Below are positions 32,201-43,169 of a DNA stretch of 64,000 nt, one piece after another (position 1 is the first letter of the stretch; each line of letters begins with the position of its first letter). The notes below the pieces were generated by a model. It made no database searches, had not been told where the DNA came from, and saw nothing but the letters and a program-made list of their open reading frames with translations. Source of the DNA: Symbiodinium natans (lineage: Eukaryota > Sar > Dinophyceae > Suessiales > Symbiodiniaceae). The DNA is taken from contig CAJNDS010002804.1 of assembly GCA_905221605.1 (NCBI GenBank), positions 126,001 through 190,000 on the forward strand, given 5' to 3'. Position numbers and translations under genes: made by a program.

Positions 32201-35200
32201 CTAGGCACGCCAAGCGTCGTCGAAGTAGCGACAAGTGAAGCGAATGCAGGAGGATGCCTGCCCCCAGTTGGTTCGAGTGAAGCCTGTCGCGACCCTGGCC
32301 TTGGCAACAGAGTCCGAGGGCAGCGTGCGTGGGCAATGTGGGGCAGGGGATCACACTCTTCATGTTGTTCCTGTGTTTACGGCATGGTTGGTTGGGTAGG
32401 GGCTAGCCTCGGCTGAGCCATTGAGGCTCGAATCCATTTGCTTTTTGTCATGTAGCCCCCAAACGTACCTGCGATCTAGGTTGGTTTGCCTTGGGGCACT
32501 GTTGCGTGCAGTTGCTCATTAATTGTTGGAGTCTGGTGGGGAGGACTGGACCCAATCATCACTTCTATCAATGTTCATCATCATCAAACTCACCGTCCGC
32601 ATCTCCATACAACAACAAACTCTATCCCATCCAAATCGCTGATGCATTTGAAAATGTGTGTTGACAGCGGCCCTCGTCGGGGCTACCTCTCCACCAGGGA
32701 TGAACGTTGCTCAGAGGTTCTTTGCTTTGCAGATCAGACCTCCTTTCAGCCGCGAATGCCGACGGCGTTTGCGGCTGAAGTGCATGTGCAAGCGATTGCC
32801 TGAATAGGAATATGTGCATGTGCTCACTATGTCAGGTTTACCTCTCTAAATAGTCTCCATTTTTCGAGCCCATGTTCGAGCTCTCTTTCTCAGGGCAGGT
32901 GCATCCGCATGCGTTAGGGAGCTCGCCATGTGCAACAGTGGGTTGATCACCGCCCAGCACGGTCTGTGACACAGCTTCACAATGTTTCGCCACCTTGTCT
33001 TCTTGTTCTTGGGCGCCATCGTGCGCGTCAGGGGGATGGGTGCCATCTCTCACTTTACAACTGCTTCGTCTCTCCATTCTGGGCACTGCAGCTCAAATTA
33101 TCAGGGTTTAGTCCTGTGTGTGTGTACCCTGTGATGCAGGTCGGTTGTCGCACCCTTTACCAAAGACCCCCTCCACCAACCCCGTGTCAATGTACCTGCG
33201 ATCCTGGTTTGTTCATCGTTTCCACTTCCATACAGCTCTACCCACCCAACATTTGCGTCGCTGATGTATTTGAAAGTGTGTGTTTCTGCATGTGTGTGTG
33301 TGTCGTGTGGATGAGTGCATTTGCAACTTTCGAGTGCATTCTTGCATCAGTGTGTGCGCGCGAGGTTGCCCTAAGCAAGACTTTGGAGTGCTTAGGCTCG
33401 CCTGAGGGCTCGCCTGCGTGCTGAGGTGATGTTACCGGCCAAGTCGACGTCCGTGAACTCGTCAGAGTCATATTGGAAGTCCTGGGAAGAACGCTGGCAG
33501 CAGGCACCTTGAGCACTTCGAGTGCCTGTTGATGGTAAGTGCAAACTTAGACTCCGTGGACCTGGGGTTGCAGGCCAAGCGGCACGCACAAGGCGTAGCC
33601 GAAGTTTCCTATGTGCTGTCCTCAGCATCGACACCCACATCCCACAATCCATTGCGCCGTGTACCTCCACTCTGAGGCTGCACTGGCGGCTTGGGATATG
33701 CTGCAGAACGTGCCCGTGCGCACCTCAGGCTATGCATTCTTGGAACGTTGTTCCAGTTCCCGGCGCTGACCAGCAGTGTAGGCCTTCGCTGCACTGCGCT
33801 GCATAGCTGCGGGGAGACGAGGTGACCTCTTTCGGAGTGCAGTTCCTGTGGATGCTTTTCAAGGTGGCCGTTGGCTAAGACGTGACAGAGTGCCAGCATG
33901 TCCTCACGTAGATCGGCATAGCTACGTTGTACATGCCTGCAAATGCAGCGCGCCCGAGTTGTTAGGAGGATCTTCTGAAGCGATGTTGATGTGAGCGGCC
34001 GAGTTGGAACCTTTGTCAATAAGGTGTTCAAGCCAGTCATGATGCACCTGGTGGCCACGACGCAAGCGATTGCACTAGCCGCCAACCTGACGTGCTTGTG
34101 GACTCCCGCAGCTTGAGAAGGCTTGTGCCCTTGCAATCAATCGACAACAAGAACTGCAGGTTCTCACCGTCTATTGGGTGGCACGTGGCTATCAAGTTCC
34201 TTGGTGCAGGGGCCTCAAGATCATCCGGTGATGTGCCACTTCCGTCCCCCATCCCGAATCCCGATGCCAAGGCCCCGACGAGCTGGTTGTGACGCAGCTC
34301 ATGTCATCAGGCCTATCCGGCAGACCATACAACTCACCCCTCGACCGTGCTGATGTTCTGCAAGGTGACACGCTGCTGTGTGGATTGGCTGGGGCATGGG
34401 CTCCTGCCCCAGGCACAGTTCCCCTTGGCTTGTCTCATCTGGACACGCTCTGAGGTGCTAACCTGGCCCATTGTGATTCCGTTCGCCATGTTGATGGCAC
34501 AACCTGCCCGGCTTGGCCGAAGGGATCCAAAGGATACCGGCAGACATCTCCGCAGTGCTCGCGCCAGGTTTCAAACTACATGATGCTGCGAAAGTGCTTC
34601 CTGACGCCGGGAGAGCAGGCAAAGGTTTCCGTGAGCAAATGACACGGCATGTTTGGTCTTGAGGGTGGGCCGGGCAGTGCCCATACGCAGCTCGACTTCA
34701 GGAGAAGAAGCTAATCTGGCACAAGGAAGATGGCGGCGTCGTCCCTTTTGATAGCCTGGCTCTCGCTTGGTTCAGGCGCGTGTTTACATGTCTAGACATC
34801 TTCAAACTGAAGGCTGGTGGCTCGGACCTCTTCGAGGCAACAGATGTACTCTGCGGGTTTCCCATTCAGTCCGATGCCTGTCGCCATGCTTCGATGTTCA
34901 GGCTCCAAGTCCTTTACGTTGGCAGCGGTTCTGGTATTTGACTGTGTTTTCTGTCTTGGCCCCATCATGGCGCGGCTCCTTACACCAGTCACAGGATGCA
35001 AAGTGCAGACCTGCCGCAATGTGGCTTCTTGATGCTTCTTGCAAAGTGCACACCTTGGCGGCTCAGGCTGTCTATGGGGTCGTCGTGGAGATTCTCGCGT
35101 ACTGGAACGTTTTCCTGCGGGGCAACCATTTCGAGTGCCCTGTGACAGGATGGTGCATGATTATTGAAATTGATCGTGGCATTTCCTGGACTGCCAGCTT

Positions 35201-35294
35201 CATTGTCAGGTATGTCACTGCAAGCAAAGCATTGGACCGCAAGTCCCCGTACGGCGCCGTAGAGTGCGCCAAGGCCTACCATCTTGTAAACTAA
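29238..35294 (+). CDS. Multi-pass membrane glycosyltransferase, family 2 (multi-exon)
   Basis: It would transfer a sugar from a nucleotide sugar at a membrane; the product is unknown (cellulose-synthase-like superfamily). ATG 29238 (MDGKDEKPLYPFYK), TAA 35292-35294. Exons: 29238-29322; 29364-29452 and 29497-29709 (three membrane spans); 29788-29865; 29909-29947 (HTIVLPNYK); 30065-30109 (EDESILETTLESLG); 30196-30237 (FIVVLAME); 30346-30387; 30455-30514 (HHPAGLK); 30630-~30671 (GKASNVKWA); 31305-31388 (VCDADVIMHPNYF, the DxD metal site); 31474-31503; 31598-31662; 31808-31871 (WEFGGVSG); 31945-32019 (WDGDVIAE); 32073-32156 (DHHAFLKAWF; with the previous exon the catalytic ED); 33426-33503 (YWKSWEERWQQ, at the QxxRW position); 33574-~33612 (AKRHAQGVAE); then membrane exons near 33835, 34024, 34453 and 34907, and the end from 35059 (YGVVVEILAYW). 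One exon may be missing before 31305. Late borders are approximate. Confidence 0.85.
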
Positions 35295-35825
35295 ATGTTT
35301 ACGTACGTTTGTGAAGGGAGCTGCACCTGGGAGAGTCTAAATATCCTAGGAGGTATAAGCCCGACAAGAACATGCAGCCATATGCCCCCTGCGAAAGTGC
35401 CCCGCCCGTGGCTGTTTCAACCAGTGGTGCAGGCGCCGGCAGCTCTTGGAAACGAGTATCCTGACTGCCAGCCTGAAGCAGAACCCAATGAGAGCGAGCA
35501 AACGAACGGGAGCTGAGATCTGATTCTCGCGTTTGTGAGAGGTTCATGTCGTTCATGCCTGGATTGCCTGCCGGGGAGAAAAAAGTCAACGAGTGCACCG
35601 CAGAGATGCTTGCACTAGCTCTCTTGCCATTTTCGCTGGTCACAACACAGGCTTGCTCCCGCTTCACCGCCGGCCTCAAATCGTTCAGTGACACGTGCAC
35701 ATTGCGCATACGTCCTCTCACTGGTATTGCACCCTTACAGGAAGCTAGCCAACCCCATGCGCCTTTCAGGGGTTATCAGGTTTTCGTGATAAGGGTTCTA
35801 CTACTGCAGGATTTGTTCTACTGAG

Positions 35826-36071
35826 GTGTTCAAGGCCTTCAGGCCTAAGCGCCATGCGCGGGGCATGGCAGTGAAGGCAAGCGATAAGGATCGCTGGAAC
35901 TTGCTGTCGCCAGCGTCGCCAGCCTCGCCAGCCTCAAAGTCCTTAGCAAAAGACTTTGACTTTGGAGATGCGGCCAAGGGAGGTTTGGTCAAGGGTAAGG
36001 ATCGCTGGAACCTCCTGCGTGACAATGTCCAATCCGTGTCTTTGCAGGCACTCTGCGGCAATGCGTGTTGA
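35826..36071 (+). CDS. Small basic frame with duplicated KDRWNLL motif, unrecognised
   Basis: An open frame after a TGAG|G acceptor (about 35822-35826) carries the motif KDRWNLL twice, around an Ala/Ser/Pro spacer and FDFGDAAKGG. It ends in TGA at 36069-36071. It is basic with no recognised domain. It starts about 530 bp after the glycosyltransferase stop, so it is a separate gene or the first exon of a longer one. If spliced, the end may differ. Confidence 0.4.
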   Translation: MFKAFRPKRHARGMAVKASDKDRWNLLSPASPASPASKSLAKDFDFGDAAKGGLVKGKDRWNLLRDNVQSVSLQALCGNAC

Positions 36072-36405
36072 CCGCGTCCCTGTGACAGAAACTAAGAATA
36101 TACTGGCAGTAGCTCCGAACAGGCACGTGGTGTAAACGCTTTCTCCAGTGTGGGACGGCCTGGCACTCGCTTGTTGTCAAGGGCAGATGGGATCTAGGAT
36201 CGCACGGCGTTCTCTGCATTGCATGAGTCTCTCTGTGTCTTGAGTCTCCATGTGTCTGGTGTGGTCTGGTGCCATCCCGTGCCAGCAAGGCCCGTGTCGA
36301 GCCCTTCACAACGCATCCAACTTTTTTCTTCCACACTCCGGCGAGCTGGAGCCCTTTTTGTCTCTGAAGCCACAGGGGTAAACAGGACCAGCTTGCAAAC
36401 TGGAC

Positions 36406-36690
36406 TTGGCTGAGGCAGCAGCTCGACAAGACAAGAGTGACGAAGTGCTTGAATCTCCTGGTGCCACAAGCCTCTTGAATGGATTCTTTGCAAGGCGTCG
36501 TGCAATAGTGCGATGCTGCTGGAGCTCAGGCGTACTCAGTGTACTTACAGCCCCAGAACCGGCCCCCGAGCCTGGTGTGGCTGGCGATGCCGAATGCCCA
36601 GCCTGGTGCCCAGCGCTCCCCAGCACATGTGCTCAGCTCCAAGACATCTGCTGGCAATTCTATGCAAAGCTGTTCCTGCTGTTGGGCTCG
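36406..36690 (+). CDS. Possible exons upstream of the WG-box gene
   Basis: A frame from about 36406 to 36531 (AARQDKSDEVLESPG, then a basic helix) ends near an AG|GC donor. A following piece at about 36551-36640 is Pro/Ala/Cys-rich. These have protein-like composition but no family, and could be 5' exons of the gene at 37.2 kb or 3' exons of the one at 35.8 kb. Confidence 0.25.
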
Positions 36691-36811
36691 TGAGGGGCGC
36701 TTTCTGTGCTTATGCCAGGCTGCGCTCGCGATTCATAGCTCGTGATGCCCCCCAAAAATACTTTGTTTACTTCGGTCATCCCCACCCCACAGCTAGCCGA
36801 TGTGGGAGCCC

Positions 36812-36995
36812 ATCTCTCCGCGAATTCTTTGGGCGGGCACTCCAGGGAACTCCAGCACTCTCTGCCTACTTTTCTGGGGAGTATGGGGCTTGGCACTCCA
36901 AGGGCACTCGGGCGGCAAGGTGCGGGATTTTCTCGGGATCACTCCTCGGCGAGACTCTCTGTGGCCCTCTCTGGGAATGGGCACAGGGGGAGGCA
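36812..36995 (+). repeat. Dispersed repeat, same family as 8.2 kb
   Basis: Contains GGGCACTCCAGGG, TGGCACTCCAAGGGCACTC and GGCGAGACTCTCTG, matching on this strand the minus-strand units at 8195-8347. Confidence 0.5.
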
Positions 36996-37228
36996 GGCCT
37001 GGACACCGGGCGGGACTCCGGGCCAGAAGTGGGCGCGGAGAATAGTTAAATTTGACAACCCCACACCGAGTGGAGCAAGATTATCGTATCGCCAGCGGAG
37101 ACATTGGTACCACTATGGCTTGCTCGTGCCTCGCAATCGGCTGGCTAAGGCCAACTTGAGCCAGGACTTGAAGGGCAAAGCAGGCTCACGCTCGTTCACT
37201 GTTACTTCAAGTTCCATGCCTTTTCAAC

Positions 37229-39130
37229 GTGGAAGCTGCAGGTCAAGATGATTTTGGTGAGGAGTTCTCGGATTGGGAGTCCGAGGTTTCCAAATCTGCA
37301 AACCTCGAAACTCTGGAACCCAACGACCTGCAAGGGTTCCTTGGCCACTCCGACGATGTCACGAGTCCTGGTATGGCCATAGCGCATGGTTCTGTGACCG
37401 GGGCTCGTCGTGAAGCTAGCAGGCAAGAGCAGCTCGGGGAAGTGCCGGACGCAGAAGTAGATCCAAGCCATTTCATAGTCGGAAACTCAGAGTCGGCCGA
37501 GATCCATGCTAGTGCAAGCGTAGCGTCCAGTGCAACAGCAAGCGGCGCTCCAAATGGTGCAGCAGAAGCCCCAGCAACAGATCTCATGGCCCGCATGCTC
37601 GGTGGACTTCCTAGCTGGGCAACGTTTTCGGGCGCAGACGAATCTGAGGACGAGGTCCACAATGCCTGGGGGGAGCAAGATACGGAGGAAATGATGGGGC
37701 AGCGAGCTCTCGAACTGCAGCAAGCAAGAGGTATAGAGATCCCGGGAACCCCGACGGAGTCAGCAGCGCAGGCAAGGTTAGCCAAACGAAGGCAGAAAGC
37801 ACAGGCTAAACAAAAAGTGCATCTGGAAGTTAACAGTGCAGAGAGCACTGAGAGCACAGCCGGCAACCTCTTTGGCATGATGTCGATGCTCAGCGGTCTT
37901 GCCAACGCGACAGCTAGCTCTGCGCATGGTGACGATGAAGAAGAGGTTCACAATGCTTGGGGTGGTGACGACACGGACTCGAACTTTGCAGAACGGGCCG
38001 CCGAGCTCGAACAGGCACGTGGAATGGTGGTTCCTGTTCTTCAAGTGCAGACGACTGGGCGCGAGCGGCTGGCCAAGCGCAGGCAGAAGGGGCAGAAGGC
38101 TCAGAAGCAGGTCGACGTGGAAAGCGTTGCGGCAAGCGGCGCTCCAAATGGTGCAGCAGAAGCCCCAGCAACAGATCTCATGGCCCGCATGCTCGGTGGA
38201 CTTCCTAGCTGGGCAACGTTTTCGGGCGCAGACGAATCTGAGGACGAGGTCCACAATGCCTGGGGGGAGCAAGATACGGAGGAAATGATGGGGCAGCGAG
38301 CTCTCGAACTGCAGCAAGCAAGAGGTATAGAGATCCCGGGAACCCCGACGGAGTCAGCAGCGCAGGCAAGGTTAGCCAAACGAAGGCAGAAAGCACAGGC
38401 TAAACAAAAAGTGCATCTGGAAGTTAACAGTGCAGAGAGCACTGAGAGCACAGCCGGCAACCTCTTTGGCATGATGTCGATGCTCAGCGGTCTTGCCAAC
38501 GCGACAGCTAGCTCTGCGCATGGTGACGATAAAGAAGAGGTTCACAATGCTTGGGGTGGTGACGACACGGACTCGAACTTTGCAGAACGGGCCGCCGAGC
38601 TCGAACAGGCACGTGGAATGGTGGTTCCTGTTCTTCAAGTGCAGACGACTGGGCGCGAGCGGCTGGCCAAGCGCAGGCAGAAGGGGCAGAAGGCTCAGAA
38701 GCAGCTCAAGAGTTGTGAAGGACATTCAGAAGTATCTGATGAGGGCCTGGCGACCTACTCCGGCCCGGTGACTGCTTCTGTTTTTTCTGCTGCTGCCACT
38801 GGCATGGTGCAGTTTCAGAGGCTTTTCAACCTCGTGACATCCAATGAGGAGGATGAGATAGACGAAGTCTTCTGCATATGGGGTGAGGAAGATTCCCCTG
38901 AAAAGCATCAAGAGCGAGTTGTCGCATTGGAAATGGCACGATCAGATCAAAGTGCACGACTCCCACACCACAGAGTGCTGCGACAGAAGCGCAGGGGCCC
39001 TGCCAGTCCCAGCAATAAGGAGCGGAGTTGTGACACAGTTGTTGTGAAGTCTTTTAGTGCCCTAGGCATCTTCAGCATCGGCTGTCATACCGTGTCATGC
39101 TCTCAAAGCGTAGCAGCACCGGCCAGCTAG
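37229..39130 (+). CDS. Unrecognised acidic/basic repeat protein with five 'WG-box' modules
   Basis: A 633-codon frame ends in TAG at 39128-39130. It begins with GTG, not ATG, and is open back to 37172, so the real start probably lies in an upstream exon. The core is five modules with a shared pattern: an acidic run, DEVHNAWGEQD or a variant, about ten residues, RALELQQARG, about fifteen variable residues, then RLAKRRQKAQ. Modules A and B form a 198-residue unit present twice (from about residues 104 and 302), followed by a diverged fifth copy (DEVFCIWGEEDS … RQKRRG). Each A or B module is preceded by a short hydrophobic segment (LMARMLGGL, MMSMLSGL). The basic RRQK tails could be nuclear-localisation or nucleic-acid-binding segments; this is inference. 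No known family is recognised. The last 35 residues differ in composition and may be intron read-through. Confidence 0.7.
   Translation: MEAAGQDDFGEEFSDWESEVSKSANLETLEPNDLQGFLGHSDDVTSPGMAIAHGSVTGARREASRQEQLGEVPDAEVDPSHFIVGNSESAEIHASASVASSATASGAPNGAAEAPATDLMARMLGGLPSWATFSGADESEDEVHNAWGEQDTEEMMGQRALELQQARGIEIPGTPTESAAQARLAKRRQKAQAKQKVHLEVNSAESTESTAGNLFGMMSMLSGLANATASSAHGDDEEEVHNAWGGDDTDSNFAERAAELEQARGMVVPVLQVQTTGRERLAKRRQKGQKAQKQVDVESVAASGAPNGAAEAPATDLMARMLGGLPSWATFSGADESEDEVHNAWGEQDTEEMMGQRALELQQARGIEIPGTPTESAAQARLAKRRQKAQAKQKVHLEVNSAESTESTAGNLFGMMSMLSGLANATASSAHGDDKEEVHNAWGGDDTDSNFAERAAELEQARGMVVPVLQVQTTGRERLAKRRQKGQKAQKQLKSCEGHSEVSDEGLATYSGPVTASVFSAAATGMVQFQRLFNLVTSNEEDEIDEVFCIWGEEDSPEKHQERVVALEMARSDQSARLPHHRVLRQKRRGPASPSNKERSCDTVVVKSFSALGIFSIGCHTVSCSQSVAAPAS
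37538..38110 (+). repeat. Direct repeat copy 1 (594-bp period)
   Basis: This 573-bp segment recurs at 38132-38704 with one difference seen by eye (G at 37937, A at 38531, Glu to Lys). A 21-bp unmatched spacer separates the copies. It is an in-frame tandem duplication inside the WG-box gene. Confidence 0.95.
38132..38704 (+). repeat. Direct repeat copy 2 (594-bp period)
   Basis: Second copy of the 573-bp segment at 37538-38110. Confidence 0.95.
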
Positions 39131-39535
39131 CTAATATTTGCTCATCATGTTGGTCATTTTCGCAAGAAAAGTAAGTTTCAGGGTCTTCGACCAGGCAAAA
39201 GTCGTGCTGGCACGGAGGCACGTGAGCATCGTAAGCACACGTGATGTAGACGCCCTCTGGCAAACCCCAAAACAACACGGGTGGGCCAGATGAAGCCAAG
39301 GGAGGCGTCAAGAGTCCATGATTGCGGCGGGGGGGGATGAACTCAAAATGAAAGGGACCGGTTCAGGACAAGGGGGTAGGGTCTTTACCCGTGCGCTTAC
39401 TCCGTCAGATGGGCGAAGATAGTGCAGTGTTTGCCAGTGGCTGCAGGAGCCTGATGATCCTTTTCTTCTCGAACTGCGGGAGCAGATCGAGTAGGGTTTC
39501 TCGCAAGAACTCCTGAGTCATGACTCGTTAATGAT

Positions 39536-39652
39536 TTGGGGGTTGCGAAAACAAGGGACCCCCAAAATAGACCCCCACATAGTAGGATCCCCTTGCCTTA
39601 TAGTAAGGACCCCCATAAGGTACCCCTCATTTCGTAAACCCCCCATTTAGCT
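39536..39652. repeat. Short degenerate GGACCCCCA repeats
   Basis: ACCCCC-containing words recur every 15-25 bp (about 39558, 39571, 39608, 39619, 39638) in an otherwise AT-leaning stretch. No coding frame. Confidence 0.5.
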
Positions 39653-40115
39653 TTCAGCTGCATTCACCAAAGGTGAAGGGCGCATTGCCAGATAGTGGCT
39701 GCATGTCAATAGCTGAAAGCACGAATTCCATTCATGGATCGTTTGTGCCGCTTTAAAAGGCAATTGCCAGCTACGTAAGATTTGTTTTGGCCAGTTCAGG
39801 CCCCTCTGTGTCAACTGATGTCAGCTGTGTCATGTAACTGCATGTAGCTGCACGGAACTGCACGTAACTGTTTGGGTTGGCTCAAGACTTCCGGGTGGCA
39901 CGGACGCAGCGCCGAGCGGTTGCCCTGAGGATGTGGCCGAGTCCCGTGTGAAAAGGTGGGGCATTGGTGCAGCAGGGCTTCGGCCCTATCTGGGGCTTGT
40001 GTGGAATGCAAACCAGGAAAACGCGCGACTTGTCTCCTGAGGCATGGCAGGGATGGAAAGTGCGCTGGCTGCCAGTACGGGAAGCCTCAAGGCCACTTAT
40101 CGTGAAGCATCGTGA

Positions 40116-41764
40116 TGCGCATCGGCGTTTCCTTCTTCACCCTCCCACAACCATGAAATCTCTGTTGAGGCTACTGGCAAAGCCAAAAGCACAACCCTTG
40201 ATGGTTCAAGGGGTGTCGGAGCCTTGGTGTCTGATCACGCTGCTATGACATCACTGCAGGAGAGCTTCGCTGATGGCCTTGCCGATGCACAGGTTCCGTT
40301 GATGATGAATGCAGCGCCCAAAACGCCAGGCGAGACTCACACATGCGTTTGATTGCAGGTCCGGGGGATATCTTGCCCAATCCTGTTCTTAAGGAGGACG
40401 TGCCTCAAAGCAGACGCCCATCATCCCATCAAAGGACGTTTCGCCGCGTTGCACTTGGGATCTCTACGGTGCCTGTTGATGTTCCACGCTTTTTCCACGA
40501 TTTGCTGTGCGCTCTGTTCCAAGGGAGCAGCTGCAACTCTTTGTCTTCCCCTCCAGCCTTGAGCATCCAGAGGACCGTGCGCAGTCGTCGAGAACATGTG
40601 CAGATAGATTAAGTGGCATATGTTGTCGCACTGCGCTGGGTGGCATAATGCGTAGCTCTTGGCATTTACTACGTGGTGTTCCCTCCCTGAGTCGACCGGC
40701 CGGCTTGAGCTGTTTGCGTACTATGGGCCCGTGGATGAGGCACATGCGTAGAGCGCGCCCAACAGATTCTGGCAGCAACTGCGATGTGTTGCGTGAGGCC
40801 GGCAAACTCCGGGGTGGAATTGGAGGTTCGCACGTCCACACGGTCAGCTCCTTAGCATCTCGACACGTTTGCCCTAGACTCTCTTCTCATGTTTGTTTCA
40901 TCGCCGTTACTGCTGTTTGAGCCAAGGACCTTGAGATCCGGCAGATGATTCATCATGAGACACGTGAGGTTCTTGCTGCCGTCACTTAGAAGGATGCTCG
41001 TGTCAATGATTATGTCTTGGGGCGTGCAGATGCTGTTCACCCTCTTCAAGAAGCCGAGAGAGACCGTCGAGGCCACGTTGCAGTGAATGACTCGGCAAAA
41101 CCCTTGGCGTTGGTGTGGAGTGGCTCTTCTTCGAACATCTCAGGCTCCAGACTCGACTTGTTTTGGGATTGCCTGTGGCGTCGACCCTTTGTTGACGGGT
41201 TGTCGACTACTTGTGGTTTATTTTTTAAAGCCAAGCCCATTCCTGGCTTCAGACTCGATTTCTTTGTAATGTTGGGATTGCTCAAGTGGTTGTTGCTGAC
41301 TGTATGGCTTTAGGCAATTCTTTTGGGATTTGGGAGTTGAAGCGGCCAGCCAGCATCTAGCGAGTGTTTCCTGCCACGTCGCAATGGCACGTGTGGCCAC
41401 CGGCGAGTCTCAACTAGTGCTGCCGCCGCCACCACCTCCGCCGATACAGGGATCTCCGCCAATGCCTGGGCCACCTCGACCACCTCCACCTCAACCGCCA
41501 CAACCTTCGCAAGCACCATCGCCACCACCAACACCAGCACCACCACCACCCCCGCCAGAGGAGTCAACCCTCCGCTTGGATACAGGCGGACTGAACGTCA
41601 AGCCGCGAGCGGACTGCAAAGAGGCTGTTGACGGCATCTTGCAACGCATGTGTGCCTCCAGCTTCAGAATTGTGAGCAGTCGCTGTTTTTGGTCGAGCTC
41701 GTTCCTGTACATGCTGGCTGCTTTCTTGCAAAGGCTCCCCATTGAATGTAAGGTGGGTCGATGA
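40116..41764 (+). CDS. Proline-rich gene, unrecognised (multi-exon)
   Basis: Several plus-strand pieces look coding. 40116-40329 gives HNHEISVEATGKAKS and onward to NAAPKTP. From 40359 a frame (GPGDILPNPVLKEDV … VPVDVPRFFHDLL) continues in phase if a very short GC-AG intron (40330-40358, 29 nt) is removed; that is shorter than expected, so the join is doubtful. A short helix KDLEIRQMIHHETREV lies at about 40922-40970. From about 41340 to 41570 a frame holds a long proline tract (PPPPPPP, PPRPPPPQPP and similar), then LRLDTGG and KEAVDGILQRM. Formin- or WASP-like linkers have such tracts, but no FH2 or WH2 motif is seen. The pieces may belong to one or two genes. Confidence 0.4.
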
Positions 41765-43169
41765 GACGACGTGGGGTTGCTCCTCTCCAGGTTTTCCGAA
41801 GTTTGGATACTGGCAGACGCGGCTGGCTCGGCCCCAGACAGGCCGGCAAATTCAAGTGTGCACTCGCTTTTTTTTGAAGGGTTCTTTTATGGACGGTGTG
41901 ACTTTGCTTTTTGCCTTTTTTGCTTCATGTTGTCCCTAACGCGTTACAAGCGTTTGTTCCACAAACAGCAATGCACCGGGGCTGCCTCCCAAATCTGATA
42001 TGTAAGCGAGAGGCCATGCGTCATGAACACAAGTCAGTGATTAATATTTGCCTCTACATGCAAATTGTGCCGCGTATGCTGTACTCACATATATCGCTTT
42101 TCAACTTCATCGTGCATTCGTCATAGCATTGTAGAAAAACAGGCATAGACACCACGAGAAGTACAGTAGCTAGCAAGGGGAGGAGCATATGTACATTGTC
42201 GCAGTGGCTGTGCTTCATTCTGGGATCTTCGCCGGTGCAAGTACTATTTCTTTGCGGTAAGTGTTGGATGGCGCCACATGACCGCGGGATGATGCGTGGT
42301 GACTTCTCCTAGACTCGCCCAGCGGCCCCCAAAGTGCTTCCTCCTGTGAAATATTCGAACATAATTTCCGACTTTTCTGCATGGTTCCGAACCGGTTCCC
42401 ACAGAGGTCTGCGCAGTTCTACATAAGCTGAAGCTCAGGTTGCTCGAATGGCCTGGGCTTTGGAGCCCCACCTTGGCTTCCAGGAATTGGCCGGGCTCTT
42501 TCAGTGCCTTGGCTCCATTAAAGGGGGGGGCTCCTTTTCTCTGTCGATCAGTCTATCTTTACCCGGGCTTTGTCGCTTTTTGTCGCTGGGTTTCCCGTGA
42601 GACGCGAAAGGTGCCTGGGTGGCCGGGAAGGACGTGTTGGCCCAGTGGACTTCTGCCGGGCCTTTCAGGCTGTGGACATGGGCGGGCCCTCGGTGTCTGC
42701 CAGACGAGGCTTGTCGTTTCTAGCGCAAGGACTCTTCACTCGGGTCGTTGCCGAATCTTGCCCGATGCTGCAAGCAGGGACACTTGACTTGCCAATGCCG
42801 ATGCTTGGAATCCCTTTTGACATAAAAGAAGGGTTAGTAAGTGGGGTTATGGGGATTATTAGAGGGTTTATAGAGGATACGAAGTAGACTTACTAAGTCA
42901 AAGGAGCTTCCAAGTACTGCAAAGCAGGACAGCTGACCCGCCAACGTCCTTGCCTTGTAAGCATGCGAGCGGTGCAGGTGTTGAATGTTTTGAGGTCTTG
43001 TTCAGCAGGTTCGATGCCATGTGAAGTTGTTTGGATGCGCTGTGGTTGTGGTTTTTCAGTGCAGGTGAAGATGCACGGCTTGTAGCGTCACCGCCCAGGC
43101 ATCCACCAGAGATTGTATCGCGCCGGGTTTCATTCAGAACCTTTAATAGTATTGTTCTTGCGCTGCGTT
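41765..43169. other. No gene recognised
   Basis: Frames near 42440-42890 overlap each other and have no domain. Nothing else stands out. Confidence 0.4.

Noticed and set aside
32400-32450. GGCTCGAATCC, B-box-like word with a following T run
   Set aside because: No matching A box or tRNA fold upstream; it lies within a glycosyltransferase intron.
37243-38725. Minus-strand frames of 130-220 codons, repeated twice
   Set aside because: They are antisense shadows of the duplicated WG-box gene and repeat only because that gene does.
39868-39886. TTGGCTCAAG, the last ten bases of the dinoflagellate spliced leader
   Set aside because: Ten bases alone are not enough; the upstream part does not match and no retroposed gene follows.
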